Below are positions 1 through 5,228 of a stretch of DNA of 5,228 nucleotides, piece after piece. Made by a program: the position numbers and the translations under genes. The DNA lies in the NCBI GenBank assembly GCA_020027635.1, contig JAHKKL010000151.1, forward strand, positions 1-5,228. Direction: 5' to 3'. The stretch is from Gammaproteobacteria bacterium. Lineage in GTDB: Bacteria; Pseudomonadota; Gammaproteobacteria; UBA9214. Position 1 is the stretch's first letter. Each line of letters begins with the position of its first letter. The notes under the pieces were generated by a model, which saw only the letters and a list, made by a program, of their open reading frames with translations, had not been told where the DNA came from and did not search any database.

Positions 1-779
1 TCGGTGTCCGCTACGTTGTTATAGGATAATTCCTTGCCCTGTAACTGCCGCGCGGTCGCGACCGAGGCTTCGGCGGGCGCCTGCTCGACATAGAAGGCCG
101 CGCGCTGGTGCGGATTTTCCCCGTAGCGCATCGTCTGCGCCCGACGAAACTGGAAATTCAGAGTGTGCGGGAAGGGGGCGTGCTCCCCGGCGGGAGTGAT
201 CCCGCCCAGATAATTTGCGATAGCCCCGTCATAGCGGGCCGTATGCTCGAAGGTCTTGACCGCGAGGGCGAAGCGGGTGGCATCCGTGACGGTGCCGCCA
301 TGCTGCCGCAGTTCCGCCAGCACCGGAGCGTAGTCGGCACTGTCAACGAGCACGGTGACGGCGGCATGGTTCTTGGCTGCGGCGCGCAGCAGGGTGGGTC
401 CGCCGATATCGATAGTCTCGATCGCCGTCGCCAAGTCGCAGTCCGCGCGCGCCACGGTCTGTTCGAAGGGATAAAGATTGACCACGACCAGGTCGATCGG
501 CGCAATCCCGTTTTTCGCCATGACCGCCTCGTCGAGTCCACGGCGGGCAAGGATGCCGCCATGCACCTTCGGGTGCAGCGTCTTGACGCGCCCGTCCATC
601 ATCTCCGGGAAACCGGTGTAATCGGAGACCTCGACCACGGGTATGCCGGCATCCGCGAGCAGGCGCGCGGTCCCGCCGGTGGACAGGATCTCGATGCCCA
701 GCGCGCTCAGTCCTTGCGCGAATTCGGTAACGCCGCTTTTGTCCGATACGCTGATCAGCGCTCTTTGTATTTTGTTCAT
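1..779 (-). CDS. purH: Bifunctional purine biosynthesis protein PurH, N-terminal half (cut by window edge)
   Basis: PurH catalyses the last two steps of de novo IMP synthesis: formylation of AICAR with 10-formyl-THF, then cyclisation of FAICAR to IMP, in the cytoplasm. The frame is open from ATG at 779 to the window edge and gives 259 residues of a protein usually about 520 long. The MGS-like IMP cyclohydrolase domain covers roughly residues 1-145, with STGGTA at 33-38, [16 protein letters not shown] at 55-70 and IDIGGP at 123-128. The AICAR transformylase domain then begins, with MRYGENPHQ at 217-225 and [10 protein letters not shown] at 249-258. These match E. coli PurH closely as recalled. 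An in-frame ATG at 791 would add four residues (MTRH). Neither start has a clear Shine-Dalgarno, and 779 aligns better with the family. It is the last gene of the row, separated from fis by a 323-bp spacer with a nested hairpin, so it may have its own promoter, though I see no convincing one. Confidence 0.97.
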   Translation of the reverse strand, partial: MNKIQRALISVSDKSGVTEFAQGLSALGIEILSTGGTARLLADAGIPVVEVSDYTGFPEMMDGRVKTLHPKVHGGILARRGLDEAVMAKNGIAPIDLVVVNLYPFEQTVARADCDLATAIETIDIGGPTLLRAAAKNHAAVTVLVDSADYAPVLAELRQHGGTVTDATRFALAVKTFEHTARYDGAIANYLGGITPAGEHAPFPHTLNFQFRRAQTMRYGENPHQRAAFYVEQAPAEASVATARQLQGKELSYNNVADT

Positions 780-888
780 ATGTCGAGTCATGTTGTTTGA
801 TAATTGGCGAATGACTGCCTGATAAAATGCTCTTTCCAGATGCTATCGCTGCAGTGCTTCACAACAACGTTCGATCAGGACGTACCAT

Positions 889-1026
889 CTCCCGAAAGAG
901 GGTGTGGCAAAAGGTGTTCGTAATACCGTAGGGTGCGCCGTGCGCACCCGAGAAAACATGCAAACGGTTGATTCATGGTGCGCCCGGCGCACCCTACATT
1001 GTTTTACAACATCCTCACGTAGGGAG
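889..1026. repeat. Nested inverted repeat (two-layer hairpin) between fis and purH
   Basis: The inner layer is 928-948 facing 977-997: 21-nt arms matching at 20 of 21 positions around a 28-nt loop. These arms are copies of the GTAGGGTGCGC...CGCACC unit found four more times in this window. The outer layer is 889-912 facing 1002-1026 and is imperfect: CTCCC pairs with GGGAG, GAGGGTGT pairs with ACATCCTC with one G-T, and AAAA pairs with TTTT, with short unpaired stretches between. No run of T follows the stem on the transcribed (minus) strand, so it does not look like a standard intrinsic terminator. It could still stabilise mRNA ends or slow transcription between fis and purH. The rest of the 780-1102 spacer shows nothing I can identify. 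Confidence 0.85.
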
Positions 1027-1102
1027 AGGGGGGTCTCTTGGATACTCTGAAGGACAAAAATAATTCAAGGCAATTTCCCGCGCCGATCAAGAATATGTGA
1101 AA

Positions 1103-1366
1103 CTACTGTTCCAGCCCGTATTGCTTGAGTTTCTTGCGCAGGGTCGCGCGGGTGATCCCCAGCATTTCCGCGGCCTGGGACTGGTTGCCGTCCACGTGCT
1201 GCATGACGACGTTCAGCAACGCCGGTTCAACCTCCCCCAGCACCATGTGATACAGGTCATTGACCTGGTGGCCGTTCAGATCATCCAGGAAAAGCTCGAG
1301 CGCCGACTGCACGCTGCGCCGGATCGGTTGCTTGCGCCGCTCGCGTTTTGCCATCAACGTCATCAT
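1103..1366 (-). CDS. fis: DNA-binding protein Fis
   Basis: Fis is a homodimeric nucleoid-associated protein that bends DNA, activates rRNA and other growth-linked promoters and assists some site-specific recombinases. The product is 87 residues, against 98 in E. coli. The shortfall is at the N-terminus, where the beta-hairpin region is variable. The diagnostic parts are present: NDLYHMVLGEVEPALLNVVMQ (about 36-56) for the dimer helices, then GNQSQAAEMLGITRATLRKKL (60-80) for the helix-turn-helix, and a short KQYGLEQ tail. The ATG at 1366 forms an ATGA overlap with the dusB stop, so the two are probably translationally coupled. An AAGG about 10 bases upstream may serve as the ribosome site. 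ATGs at 1363 and 1354 are in frame and possible. The dusB-fis pairing is the classic gammaproteobacterial arrangement; in E. coli fis is expressed from the promoter upstream of dusB. Confidence 0.97.
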   Translation of the reverse strand: MMTLMAKRERRKQPIRRSVQSALELFLDDLNGHQVNDLYHMVLGEVEPALLNVVMQHVDGNQSQAAEMLGITRATLRKKLKQYGLEQ

Positions 1367-2349
1367 GCGGCCAATGCCTTCTGCTCGATCAACATCGTGA
1401 AATAGTCCCTGACATGACGCAGCTGTTCCTCGGGCGACTCCGCCTGGTTAATCTGCTGACGGAAGCGGTTGCCACCCGGCTGGCCCTTGCTGTACCAGGC
1501 GATGTGCTTGCGTGCGACGCGCACACCGGTGTATTCGCCGTAAAAATCGTAGAGCGTGTTGATGTGCCCGGTGAGGATGCGGCCGATCTCGGCAAGCGCC
1601 GGTGACGGCAGCGACTCGCCCGTAGCCAGGTAATGGATGATCTCGCGAAACAGCCACGGCCGGCCCTGTGCGGCGCGTCCTATCATGACGGCATCGGCCT
1701 GTGTGTAGCGCAGGACTTCGGCTGCCTTCCGTGGTGAGGTGATGTCGCCGTTGGCAATGACGGGTATCGACACCGCGGCCTTGATGGCGCGCACCGTTTC
1801 GTGTTCGGCTTCCCCCCGGTAACCACAGGCCCGGGTACGCCCGTGCACGGCCAGCGCCTGGATGCCGGCCTGTTCGGCGATGGCGGCGATGCGCTGGGCG
1901 TTGCGGTGCGCCGGATCCCAGCCGGTGCGGATCTTCAGGGTAACCGGGACATCGACAGCTGCGACCACGGCATCGAGAATGCGGCCGACCAGCGCCTCGT
2001 CCTGCAGCAGGGCGGAACCCGCCATGACGTTGCAGACTTTCTTTGCCGGACACCCCATGTTGATGTCGATGATCTGTGCACCCTGCGCGGCGTTGAAACG
2101 GGCGGCACTCGCCATCATGGCCGGATCGGCGCCGGCGATCTGCACGGATACGGGTTCGTCCTCACCGGCATGGTCAATGCGGCGCCGCGTCTTCTCGCTG
2201 CCCCACACGAGCGCATTTGAGGAAACCATCTCGGAGACGGCGAGACCGGCTCCCAGCGCACGGCATAGCTGCCGAAATGGACGGTCAGTGACGCCTGCCA
2301 TGGGGGCAAGTATCACGTTGCTGGCGAGTGTGTAGGGGCCAATTCGCAC
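1363..2349 (-). CDS. dusB: tRNA-dihydrouridine synthase B
   Basis: DusB is an FMN enzyme that uses NADPH to reduce specific uridines in the tRNA D-loop to dihydrouridine. The 328-residue product (E. coli 321) shows a TIM-barrel start with APMAGVTDRPFR at 15-26, INMGCPAKKV at 96-105 with the likely catalytic Cys100, LKIRTGW at 138-144, HGRTR at 169-173, NGDI at 200-203 and the FMN phosphate-binding GRAAQGRPW at 224-232. The C-terminal helical tRNA-binding domain carries RKHIAWY at 280-286. The start is GTG at 2349: it gives the family N-terminus (MRIGPYTL), and no ATG, GTG or TTG occurs in frame between it and the end of the upstream gene, although the frame stays open further upstream. I see no good Shine-Dalgarno before it. 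It overlaps fis by 4 bp at its 3' end. Confidence 0.97.
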   Translation of the reverse strand: MRIGPYTLASNVILAPMAGVTDRPFRQLCRALGAGLAVSEMVSSNALVWGSEKTRRRIDHAGEDEPVSVQIAGADPAMMASAARFNAAQGAQIIDINMGCPAKKVCNVMAGSALLQDEALVGRILDAVVAAVDVPVTLKIRTGWDPAHRNAQRIAAIAEQAGIQALAVHGRTRACGYRGEAEHETVRAIKAAVSIPVIANGDITSPRKAAEVLRYTQADAVMIGRAAQGRPWLFREIIHYLATGESLPSPALAEIGRILTGHINTLYDFYGEYTGVRVARKHIAWYSKGQPGGNRFRQQINQAESPEEQLRHVRDYFTMLIEQKALAA

Positions 2350-2458
2350 CGGATTTGTGTCTGTTCTGAAGTATTCCGGGAGTGAAGGACGCCGAATGAT
2401 ACTCGCATCGACGGCCCGGATAAAGTAGTGGGAAACGCCGCGCGGAAGGACTTGAAAA
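2350..2458. other. Spacer between the DUF3426 gene and dusB, no feature recognised
   Basis: This 109-bp gap contains none of the repeat families seen in the other spacers and no terminator-like stem followed by T. In other gammaproteobacteria the promoter for dusB-fis lies just upstream of dusB, so this is where one would be expected, but I cannot point to a convincing -35/-10 pair by eye. Confidence 0.5.
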
Positions 2459-3259
2459 TCAGAGAAATTCGAACTGGAAGGAAACCGCGTCCTCGCCCGG
2501 ATCCTCGATCTCCAGCACCACTTGCAGCGGCGCATCCTTCGGCATGCCCGCCGTGATATCGACCTGTTCACCGAGGTATTCGGCGGGATCGAAACGGCGC
2601 GCCGCGATGGGCGCCCCGGAGGAATTCGAGAAGGTGACTTCAAGAGTCGGATAAGGCTGGGAAAAATCGGCGCGGTTGACCAGGGTGGCGTTGATCAGCA
2701 AGGCGCCCGCGACCCGGGGATGCTTGCGGACATCGCGGTTGACCAGTTCGATGCGGGAGAGGTCGACTCGCAGGGGCAGCTCACAGCGCAGGAGGGAACA
2801 GAGGCTTTCCAGTCCGGGACGCCAGTCATTCTGCGCCGCAAGTCCGGTGCGATTGAAGTACAGCCATTGCACTCCCAGCAGCAACAGCAGCGCACCGATG
2901 ATGGCCCCCTTGGCGGCATTTCGCCCGGCATGAGATCTCCCTGACCAGGCACCGGAAAACTCCGGTTGCATCAACATACCAGCGGTGCTGGTGTCATAGA
3001 GGACATCATGCCCGTCATCCGCCTCGACATCGCCGCCAGCATTGCCAGAGCCAACCTGGCGTTCATCTACGTGTTGAACCGCTTGCGAGGCAAGATGCCC
3101 GGCAAGCGCCGACTGAACCGTCGCCAGATCCTCATACACATAATCAAACGCACGAAAGACCTGGCCACACTCCCCGCAGCGCACGCGTCCACCGGCCGCC
3201 AGCAGATGTTCGGCCTTGATGGCGAACACCGTCGAGCAAGTCGGGCAAAAGGTATACAT
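2459..3259 (-). CDS. Zinc-ribbon (MJ0042-type) plus DUF3426 membrane protein
   Basis: This 266-residue protein of unknown function is a regular neighbour of prmA and dusB in gammaproteobacteria. It begins with an MJ0042-type zinc ribbon, with Cys pairs at 5/8 (CPTC) and 28/31 (CGEC). A low-complexity linker follows from about 40 to 110, rich in Gly, Asp, Ala and His. A single membrane helix sits at about 118-135 (GAIIGALLLLLGVQWLYF), then a DUF3426-type domain at about 145-266, with the family-like pattern SSGAPIAARRFDPAEYL near 221-237. With Arg and Lys just before the helix, the zinc ribbon should be cytoplasmic and the DUF3426 domain periplasmic. The ATG at 3259 puts CPTC at the usual position; no strong Shine-Dalgarno is visible. 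A small CCCGT/ACGGG hairpin lies upstream at 3273-3287. Family identity is from recall; the function is not known to me. Confidence 0.92.
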   Translation of the reverse strand: MYTFCPTCSTVFAIKAEHLLAAGGRVRCGECGQVFRAFDYVYEDLATVQSALAGHLASQAVQHVDERQVGSGNAGGDVEADDGHDVLYDTSTAGMLMQPEFSGAWSGRSHAGRNAAKGAIIGALLLLLGVQWLYFNRTGLAAQNDWRPGLESLCSLLRCELPLRVDLSRIELVNRDVRKHPRVAGALLINATLVNRADFSQPYPTLEVTFSNSSGAPIAARRFDPAEYLGEQVDITAGMPKDAPLQVVLEIEDPGEDAVSFQFEFL

Positions 3260-3425
3260 GGCGGCTAGTCTACCCGTTCGCTACGGGAAAGGTAAAAGGT
3301 GCTTTTTTATGGCCACGGAATCCACTGAATCCACGGAAGAATATAATACGTCACTCGTAGGGTGCGCCGTGCGCACCGAGATAATGGCCACGGAAGCGCA
3401 CGGAAATACACGGAAAAATAGAAAG

Positions 3426-3489
3426 TAATGAAGTAAAAAGTGAGAAGTGAGCAACCCGGTTGGGTGCTGATGCATGGATGGGTAGTAGC
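3426..3489 (+). repeat. Conserved core block, copy in element A
   Basis: This 64-bp block matches the reverse complement of 4939-5002 at 60 of 64 positions, counted by eye, and is the best conserved part of the two elements. It starts in the heptamer-like AAGTGAGAAGTGAG and then contains a stem-loop at 3450-3468: AGCA and CCC pair with GGGTGCT around GGTT, with one bulged A. Confidence 0.85.
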
Positions 3490-3499
3490 GCCCTGGGGC

Positions 3500-3565
3500 G
3501 CGTAAATAGTTTACGCCGCGGTTGCGATGTATTGAAATACACAATTCATGCGCGAATGAATTCGC
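3500..3565. repeat. Cluster of three small perfect hairpins in element A
   Basis: Three back-to-back stem-loops lie in 66 bp: 3500-3516 (GCGTAAA, TAG loop, TTTACGC), 3528-3541 (TGTATT, GA loop, AATACA) and 3552-3565 (GCGAAT, GA loop, ATTCGC). Element B has a different, single 8-bp hairpin at the corresponding place, so this interior segment is what varies between the copies. Confidence 0.75.
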
Positions 3566-3657
3566 ACCTGCAGGTTTCAAATCAATAATTTTCTCTGCGC
3601 CCTTCCGGCATTTGCTCCCTGCATTGCCTAAAGCGCCTACTCTTGGTGCCCTACCTC

Positions 3658-3714
3658 CTGCATGGCCCCAGGCCAGCCTCTCGACCGGTTCCCGGTCTCA
3701 CCTTCTCCATGCAG
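3658..3714. repeat. Nested hairpin within the segment unique to element A
   Basis: CTGCATGG at 3658-3665 faces CCATGCAG at 3707-3714. Between them, GACCGG at 3683-3688 faces CCGGTC at 3692-3697 around a TTC loop. Both stems are perfect. They lie in the roughly 113-bp stretch that element A has and element B lacks. Confidence 0.65.
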
Positions 3715-3798
3715 TCGCGCGTCTCTGCGGTGATTCCCTTTACCCCCGGTGCGCACGGCGCACCCTACGTGAATATTTTTTAAATATTTCCGTGGATT

Positions 3799-3840
3799 CC
3801 GTGGCCATTACTGGTTTTTTACTTCTCACTTCTTACTTCT
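3799..3840 (+). repeat. 42-bp direct repeat, copy 1 (copy 2 at 5110-5151)
   Basis: This stretch, from CCGTGGCCATTACTGG to the heptamer run, recurs in the same orientation at 5110-5151 with one difference (A to G). The two copies lie about 1.3 kb apart and flank prmA almost exactly. It includes the prmA stop codon (3833-3835). Confidence 0.85.
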
Positions 3841-4717
3841 CACTTCTCTTCACCCCCTCCAGCAACACCCATCCTTCACGTTCTACGGGCTCGCGAAATC
3901 CAAACCACGGCCGGTAGGCCGTCATGACGTCGTTAGCCTGTTCCGCAAGGACCCCCGTCAACACGATATGCCCCCCCGGGGAGACATGACCGGCCAGGGT
4001 ACCTGCGAGTTCGATTAACGGGTTGGCGAGTATATTGGCGATGACGAGATCAACCGGCCGGGCATCCAGTGCATCGGGAAACATTACATTCACTTTCTGC
4101 CCCATCCCGTTGCGCCCGGCATTGTCCCGTGTCGCCTGCAATGCCTGCGGATCGATATCCACGGCGCGCACGCGGCTTGCCCCCAGCTTGCCGGCCGCAA
4201 TGGCGAGTATCCCCGAACCACAGCCATAATCGATGACCTCCCGGTCCAGCGGCGGATGCGCATCCAGCCACTCCAGACACAGTGCGGTCGTGGTATGTGT
4301 CCCGGTACCGAAGGCGAGCCCCGGGTCCAGGTGGACCGTGACGGCATCCGTCTCAACGGGTGCTTCATCGGTAGGCACCACCCACAGGCGCGCGCCGAAC
4401 CGCCTGGCATGAAAGGTATCCCGCCAGGTACTGGACCAGTCCCGGTCTTCCAGGCGTTCGATCCGCGGCTCGATTCCCGTGTCATCCAACGCCTCGCGCA
4501 GGCACTGCGTTATATGGCTCGCATCACCGTCATCCGGAAACAGCGCCACCACGCGAGTGGCGGACCACACCGGATGTTCTCCCAGCGCCGGCTCCAGGAT
4601 CGGCTCATCGGCGGCATCCTGATAGGTCACGGAAAGCGCGCCGGCATCCGCAAAGACCTCCGTGGCAACATCCGCCTGGTCACCACTCACTTCAACGGAT
4701 ATTTGCAGCCAGGACAT
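3833..4717 (-). CDS. prmA: Ribosomal protein L11 methyltransferase PrmA
   Basis: PrmA uses S-adenosylmethionine to trimethylate ribosomal protein L11 in the cytoplasm. The 294-residue product is about the family length (E. coli 293). The N-terminal L11-recognition domain begins MSWLQISVEV and extends to about residue 60. The linker carries LEDRDWSSTWRDTFHARRFG at 89-108. The Rossmann-like methyltransferase domain has LDPGLAFGTGTHTTT at 130-144, the SAM-binding DYGCGSGIL at 163-171, VDIDPQA at 186-192 and ANILANPL at 227-234. The start is ATG at 4717, the family N-terminus. The frame stays open upstream to 4867, but only through repeat DNA encoding a repetitive peptide. The bases before the ATG are a heptamer array with no Shine-Dalgarno. 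At the other end the last residues (SEK) and TAA stop come from heptamer-like repeat sequence of element A. The gene is therefore intact but its borders have been remodelled. Confidence 0.97.
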   Translation of the reverse strand: MSWLQISVEVSGDQADVATEVFADAGALSVTYQDAADEPILEPALGEHPVWSATRVVALFPDDGDASHITQCLREALDDTGIEPRIERLEDRDWSSTWRDTFHARRFGARLWVVPTDEAPVETDAVTVHLDPGLAFGTGTHTTTALCLEWLDAHPPLDREVIDYGCGSGILAIAAGKLGASRVRAVDIDPQALQATRDNAGRNGMGQKVNVMFPDALDARPVDLVIANILANPLIELAGTLAGHVSPGGHIVLTGVLAEQANDVMTAYRPWFGFREPVEREGWVLLEGVKRSEK

Positions 4718-4719
4718 TT

Positions 4720-4768
4720 GAGAAGTGAGAAGTGAGAAGTGAGAAGTGAGAAGTGAGAAGTGAGAAGT
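4720..4768 (+). repeat. Seven perfect tandem copies of GAGAAGT abutting the prmA start codon
   Basis: Seven identical 7-bp units (49 bp) end 2 bp before the prmA ATG (4715-4717). On the transcribed strand they read ACTTCTC repeated, a pyrimidine-rich leader without a Shine-Dalgarno. Perfect tandem heptamers are prone to slipped-strand gain and loss of units. Degenerate relatives occur at about 3811-3850, 3427-3449, 4979-5007 and 5127-5158. Confidence 0.95.
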
Positions 4769-4911
4769 CAAAAAATGGCCACGGAATCCACGGAAGAACA
4801 AGGAAATATTTTCACGTAGGGTGCGCCGTGCGCACCGGGGATAATGAGAATCTCCGCAGAGACGCAAAGGACACAGAGAAATTTATTGATTTGAAAAACT
4901 TTGCAATCGCA

Positions 4912-4936
4912 CCTGAAGCCATTAATGCGCTTCAGG
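4912..4936. repeat. Perfect 8-bp stem-loop in element B
   Basis: CCTGAAGC at 4912-4919 faces GCTTCAGG at 4929-4936 around a 9-nt loop that itself contains the palindrome CATTAATG. It takes the place of the three-hairpin cluster found in element A. Confidence 0.8.
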
Positions 4937-4938
4937 CT

Positions 4939-5002
4939 GCTACTACTCATCCATCCACCAGCACCCAACCGGGTTGCTCACTTCTCACTTTTTACTTTAT
5001 TA
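4939..5002 (-). repeat. Conserved core block, copy in element B
   Basis: This is the reverse-complement partner of 3426-3489, matching at 60 of 64 positions by eye count. The same stem-loop (AGCA, bulged A, CCC, GGTT loop, GGGTGCT) lies at 4960-4978 and is unchanged between the copies. Confidence 0.85.
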
Positions 5003-5109
5003 CTTCCTATTTTTTCGTGGATTCCGTGGATTCCGTGGCCATCACCCCGGTGCGCACGGCGCACCCTACGAGTGACGCAGTATATTTTTCCGTGTATTCC
5101 CTTGTGCTT

Positions 5110-5151
5110 CCGTGGCCATTGCTGGTTTTTTACTTCTCACTTCTTACTTCT
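5110..5151 (+). repeat. 42-bp direct repeat, copy 2 (copy 1 at 3799-3840)
   Basis: It is identical to copy 1 except for one base and in the same orientation, although elements A and B as wholes are inverted relative to each other. It belongs to the extra outer flank of element B. Confidence 0.85.
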
Positions 5152-5196
5152 TACTTTTCAGTGGATTCCATGGATTCCGTGGCCATTCCCACCCCA

Positions 5197-5228
5197 TCAA
5201 CGCCCCAGCTTTTTCTCCAGGTAGTGGA
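5197..5228 (-). CDS. accC: Acetyl-CoA carboxylase biotin carboxylase subunit, C-terminal end only
   Basis: Only the last nine residues and the stop are in the window: HYLEKKLGR followed by TGA (5197-5199). This closely resembles the end of AccC as I recall it from E. coli (YLEKKLGL followed by a few residues). AccC carboxylates the biotin on AccB in the first step of fatty-acid synthesis. The call rests on this short tail plus the gene order: accC directly precedes prmA in Pseudomonas and relatives. The stop lies 6 bp from the edge of repeat element B. Confidence 0.8.
   Translation of the reverse strand, partial: HYLEKKLGR

Larger units (their letters stand above)
3309..3850. repeat. Composite repeat element A, downstream of prmA
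   Basis: This is a mosaic of nested inverted repeats. The left end has TGGCCACGGA-type units at 3309-3339 and 3384-3420. The right end has the inverse (TTCCGTGGATTCCGTGGCCA) at 3788-3807, followed by degenerate TCACTTC heptamers to about 3850. Inside these, the 21-nt unit occurs at 3357-3377 and inverted at 3748-3768. The interior has the core block 3426-3489, three small hairpins at 3500-3565, the block 3575-3597, a segment absent from element B at about 3598-3718, and GTCTCTGCGG at 3721-3730. Element A aligns with the reverse complement of element B along its whole length, apart from two length differences in the interior. The right end overlaps the last codons of prmA. No transposase gene is present. 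The exact outer limits are uncertain. Confidence 0.85.
4718..5190. repeat. Composite repeat element B, filling the accC-prmA gap
   Basis: This is the second copy of the mosaic element, in opposite orientation to element A. On the plus strand it runs: perfect heptamer array 4720-4768; ATGGCCACGGAATCCACGGA at 4775-4794; 21-nt unit at 4816-4836; a purine-rich CGCAGAGACGCAAAGGACAC segment at 4855-4874, ending in CAGAGAAA; the block 4874-4896; an 8-bp hairpin at 4912-4936; the core block 4939-5002; inverse CGTGGATTCCGTGGCCA units at 5016-5042; the inverted 21-nt unit at 5049-5069; then more inverse units at 5090-5119 and 5161-5187 with degenerate heptamers between. The outermost part, about 5110-5190, is extra relative to element A. 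It ends 6 bp from the accC stop and 2 bp from the prmA start codon. No open reading frame in it looks real. Confidence 0.85.

Noticed and set aside
108..800. 230-residue open frame on the plus strand
   Set aside because: It is antisense to purH, whose minus-strand frame encodes clear PurH motifs over the same bases. Long antisense frames are common in GC-rich genes.
780..888. Promoter or PurR operator for purH
   Set aside because: No -35/-10 pair with good spacing and no palindromic PurR-type site could be seen; weak matches were no better than chance.
928..997. Intrinsic terminator after fis
   Set aside because: The stem is strong but no T run follows it on the minus strand, and the same unit occurs in unrelated positions as a repeat.
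1801..2335. Two plus-strand open frames of 139 and 157 residues
   Set aside because: Both are antisense shadows of dusB with no recognisable motif.
2350..2643. Longer DusB with an upstream start at 2643
   Set aside because: The extension overlaps the end of the DUF3426 gene in another frame, is low-complexity Arg/Ser-rich, and has no counterpart in DusB proteins.
3309..3850. CRISPR array
   Set aside because: Repeat units are in inverted pairs with irregular spacing and are themselves composite. There are no regular direct repeats with unique spacers and no cas genes in view.
4718..4867. Longer PrmA with a 50-residue N-terminal extension starting at 4867
   Set aside because: The added sequence is translated repeat DNA (LLTSHFS repeats and CARRTLR). 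The family N-terminus begins exactly at the ATG at 4717.

Overview
The window is a stretch of bacterial chromosome, most likely from a gammaproteobacterium. All six genes lie on the minus strand, so transcription runs from high to low coordinates: accC (last codons only), prmA, a zinc-ribbon/DUF3426 membrane protein, dusB, fis and purH (N-terminal half only). From recall, this order matches the accB-accC-prmA-DUF3426-dusB-fis-purH-purD neighbourhood of Pseudomonas and related gammaproteobacteria. Fis with its upstream dusB is itself a gammaproteobacterial hallmark. The GC-rich coding sequence would fit a Chromatiales-like or other environmental lineage, but I cannot name a genus.

Layout from right to left: 5197-5228 is the accC 3' end; 4718-5190 is a composite repeat (element B); 3833-4717 is prmA; 3309-3850 is a second composite repeat (element A), which includes the prmA stop codon; 2459-3259 is the zinc-ribbon/DUF3426 gene; 2350-2458 is a plain spacer; 1363-2349 is dusB; 1103-1366 is fis, overlapping dusB by 4 bp; 780-1102 is a spacer with a nested inverted repeat; 1-779 is the start of purH. 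The genes are housekeeping: fatty-acid precursor synthesis (AccC), ribosomal protein L11 methylation (PrmA), tRNA dihydrouridine synthesis (DusB), nucleoid architecture and growth-phase control (Fis), and purine synthesis (PurH). They share a growth and translation theme rather than one pathway.

The unusual part is the non-coding DNA. Elements A and B are homologous from end to end, lie in opposite orientation, and bracket prmA exactly. Each is a nest of smaller repeat families arranged as inverted pairs: a heptamer GAGAAGT series outermost, then TGGCCACGGAATCCACGGA-type units, then a 21-nt GTAGGGTGCGC...CGCACC unit, around a core with strong hairpins. The 21-nt unit occurs six times in the window as three facing pairs; the third pair is the hairpin between fis and purH. 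Element B fills nearly the whole accC-prmA gap and leaves prmA with a seven-copy heptamer array 2 bp from its ATG and no visible Shine-Dalgarno. Element A supplies the last codons and the stop of prmA. I read these as non-autonomous, mobile-looking mosaic repeats. I see no transposase and no direct evidence of function.
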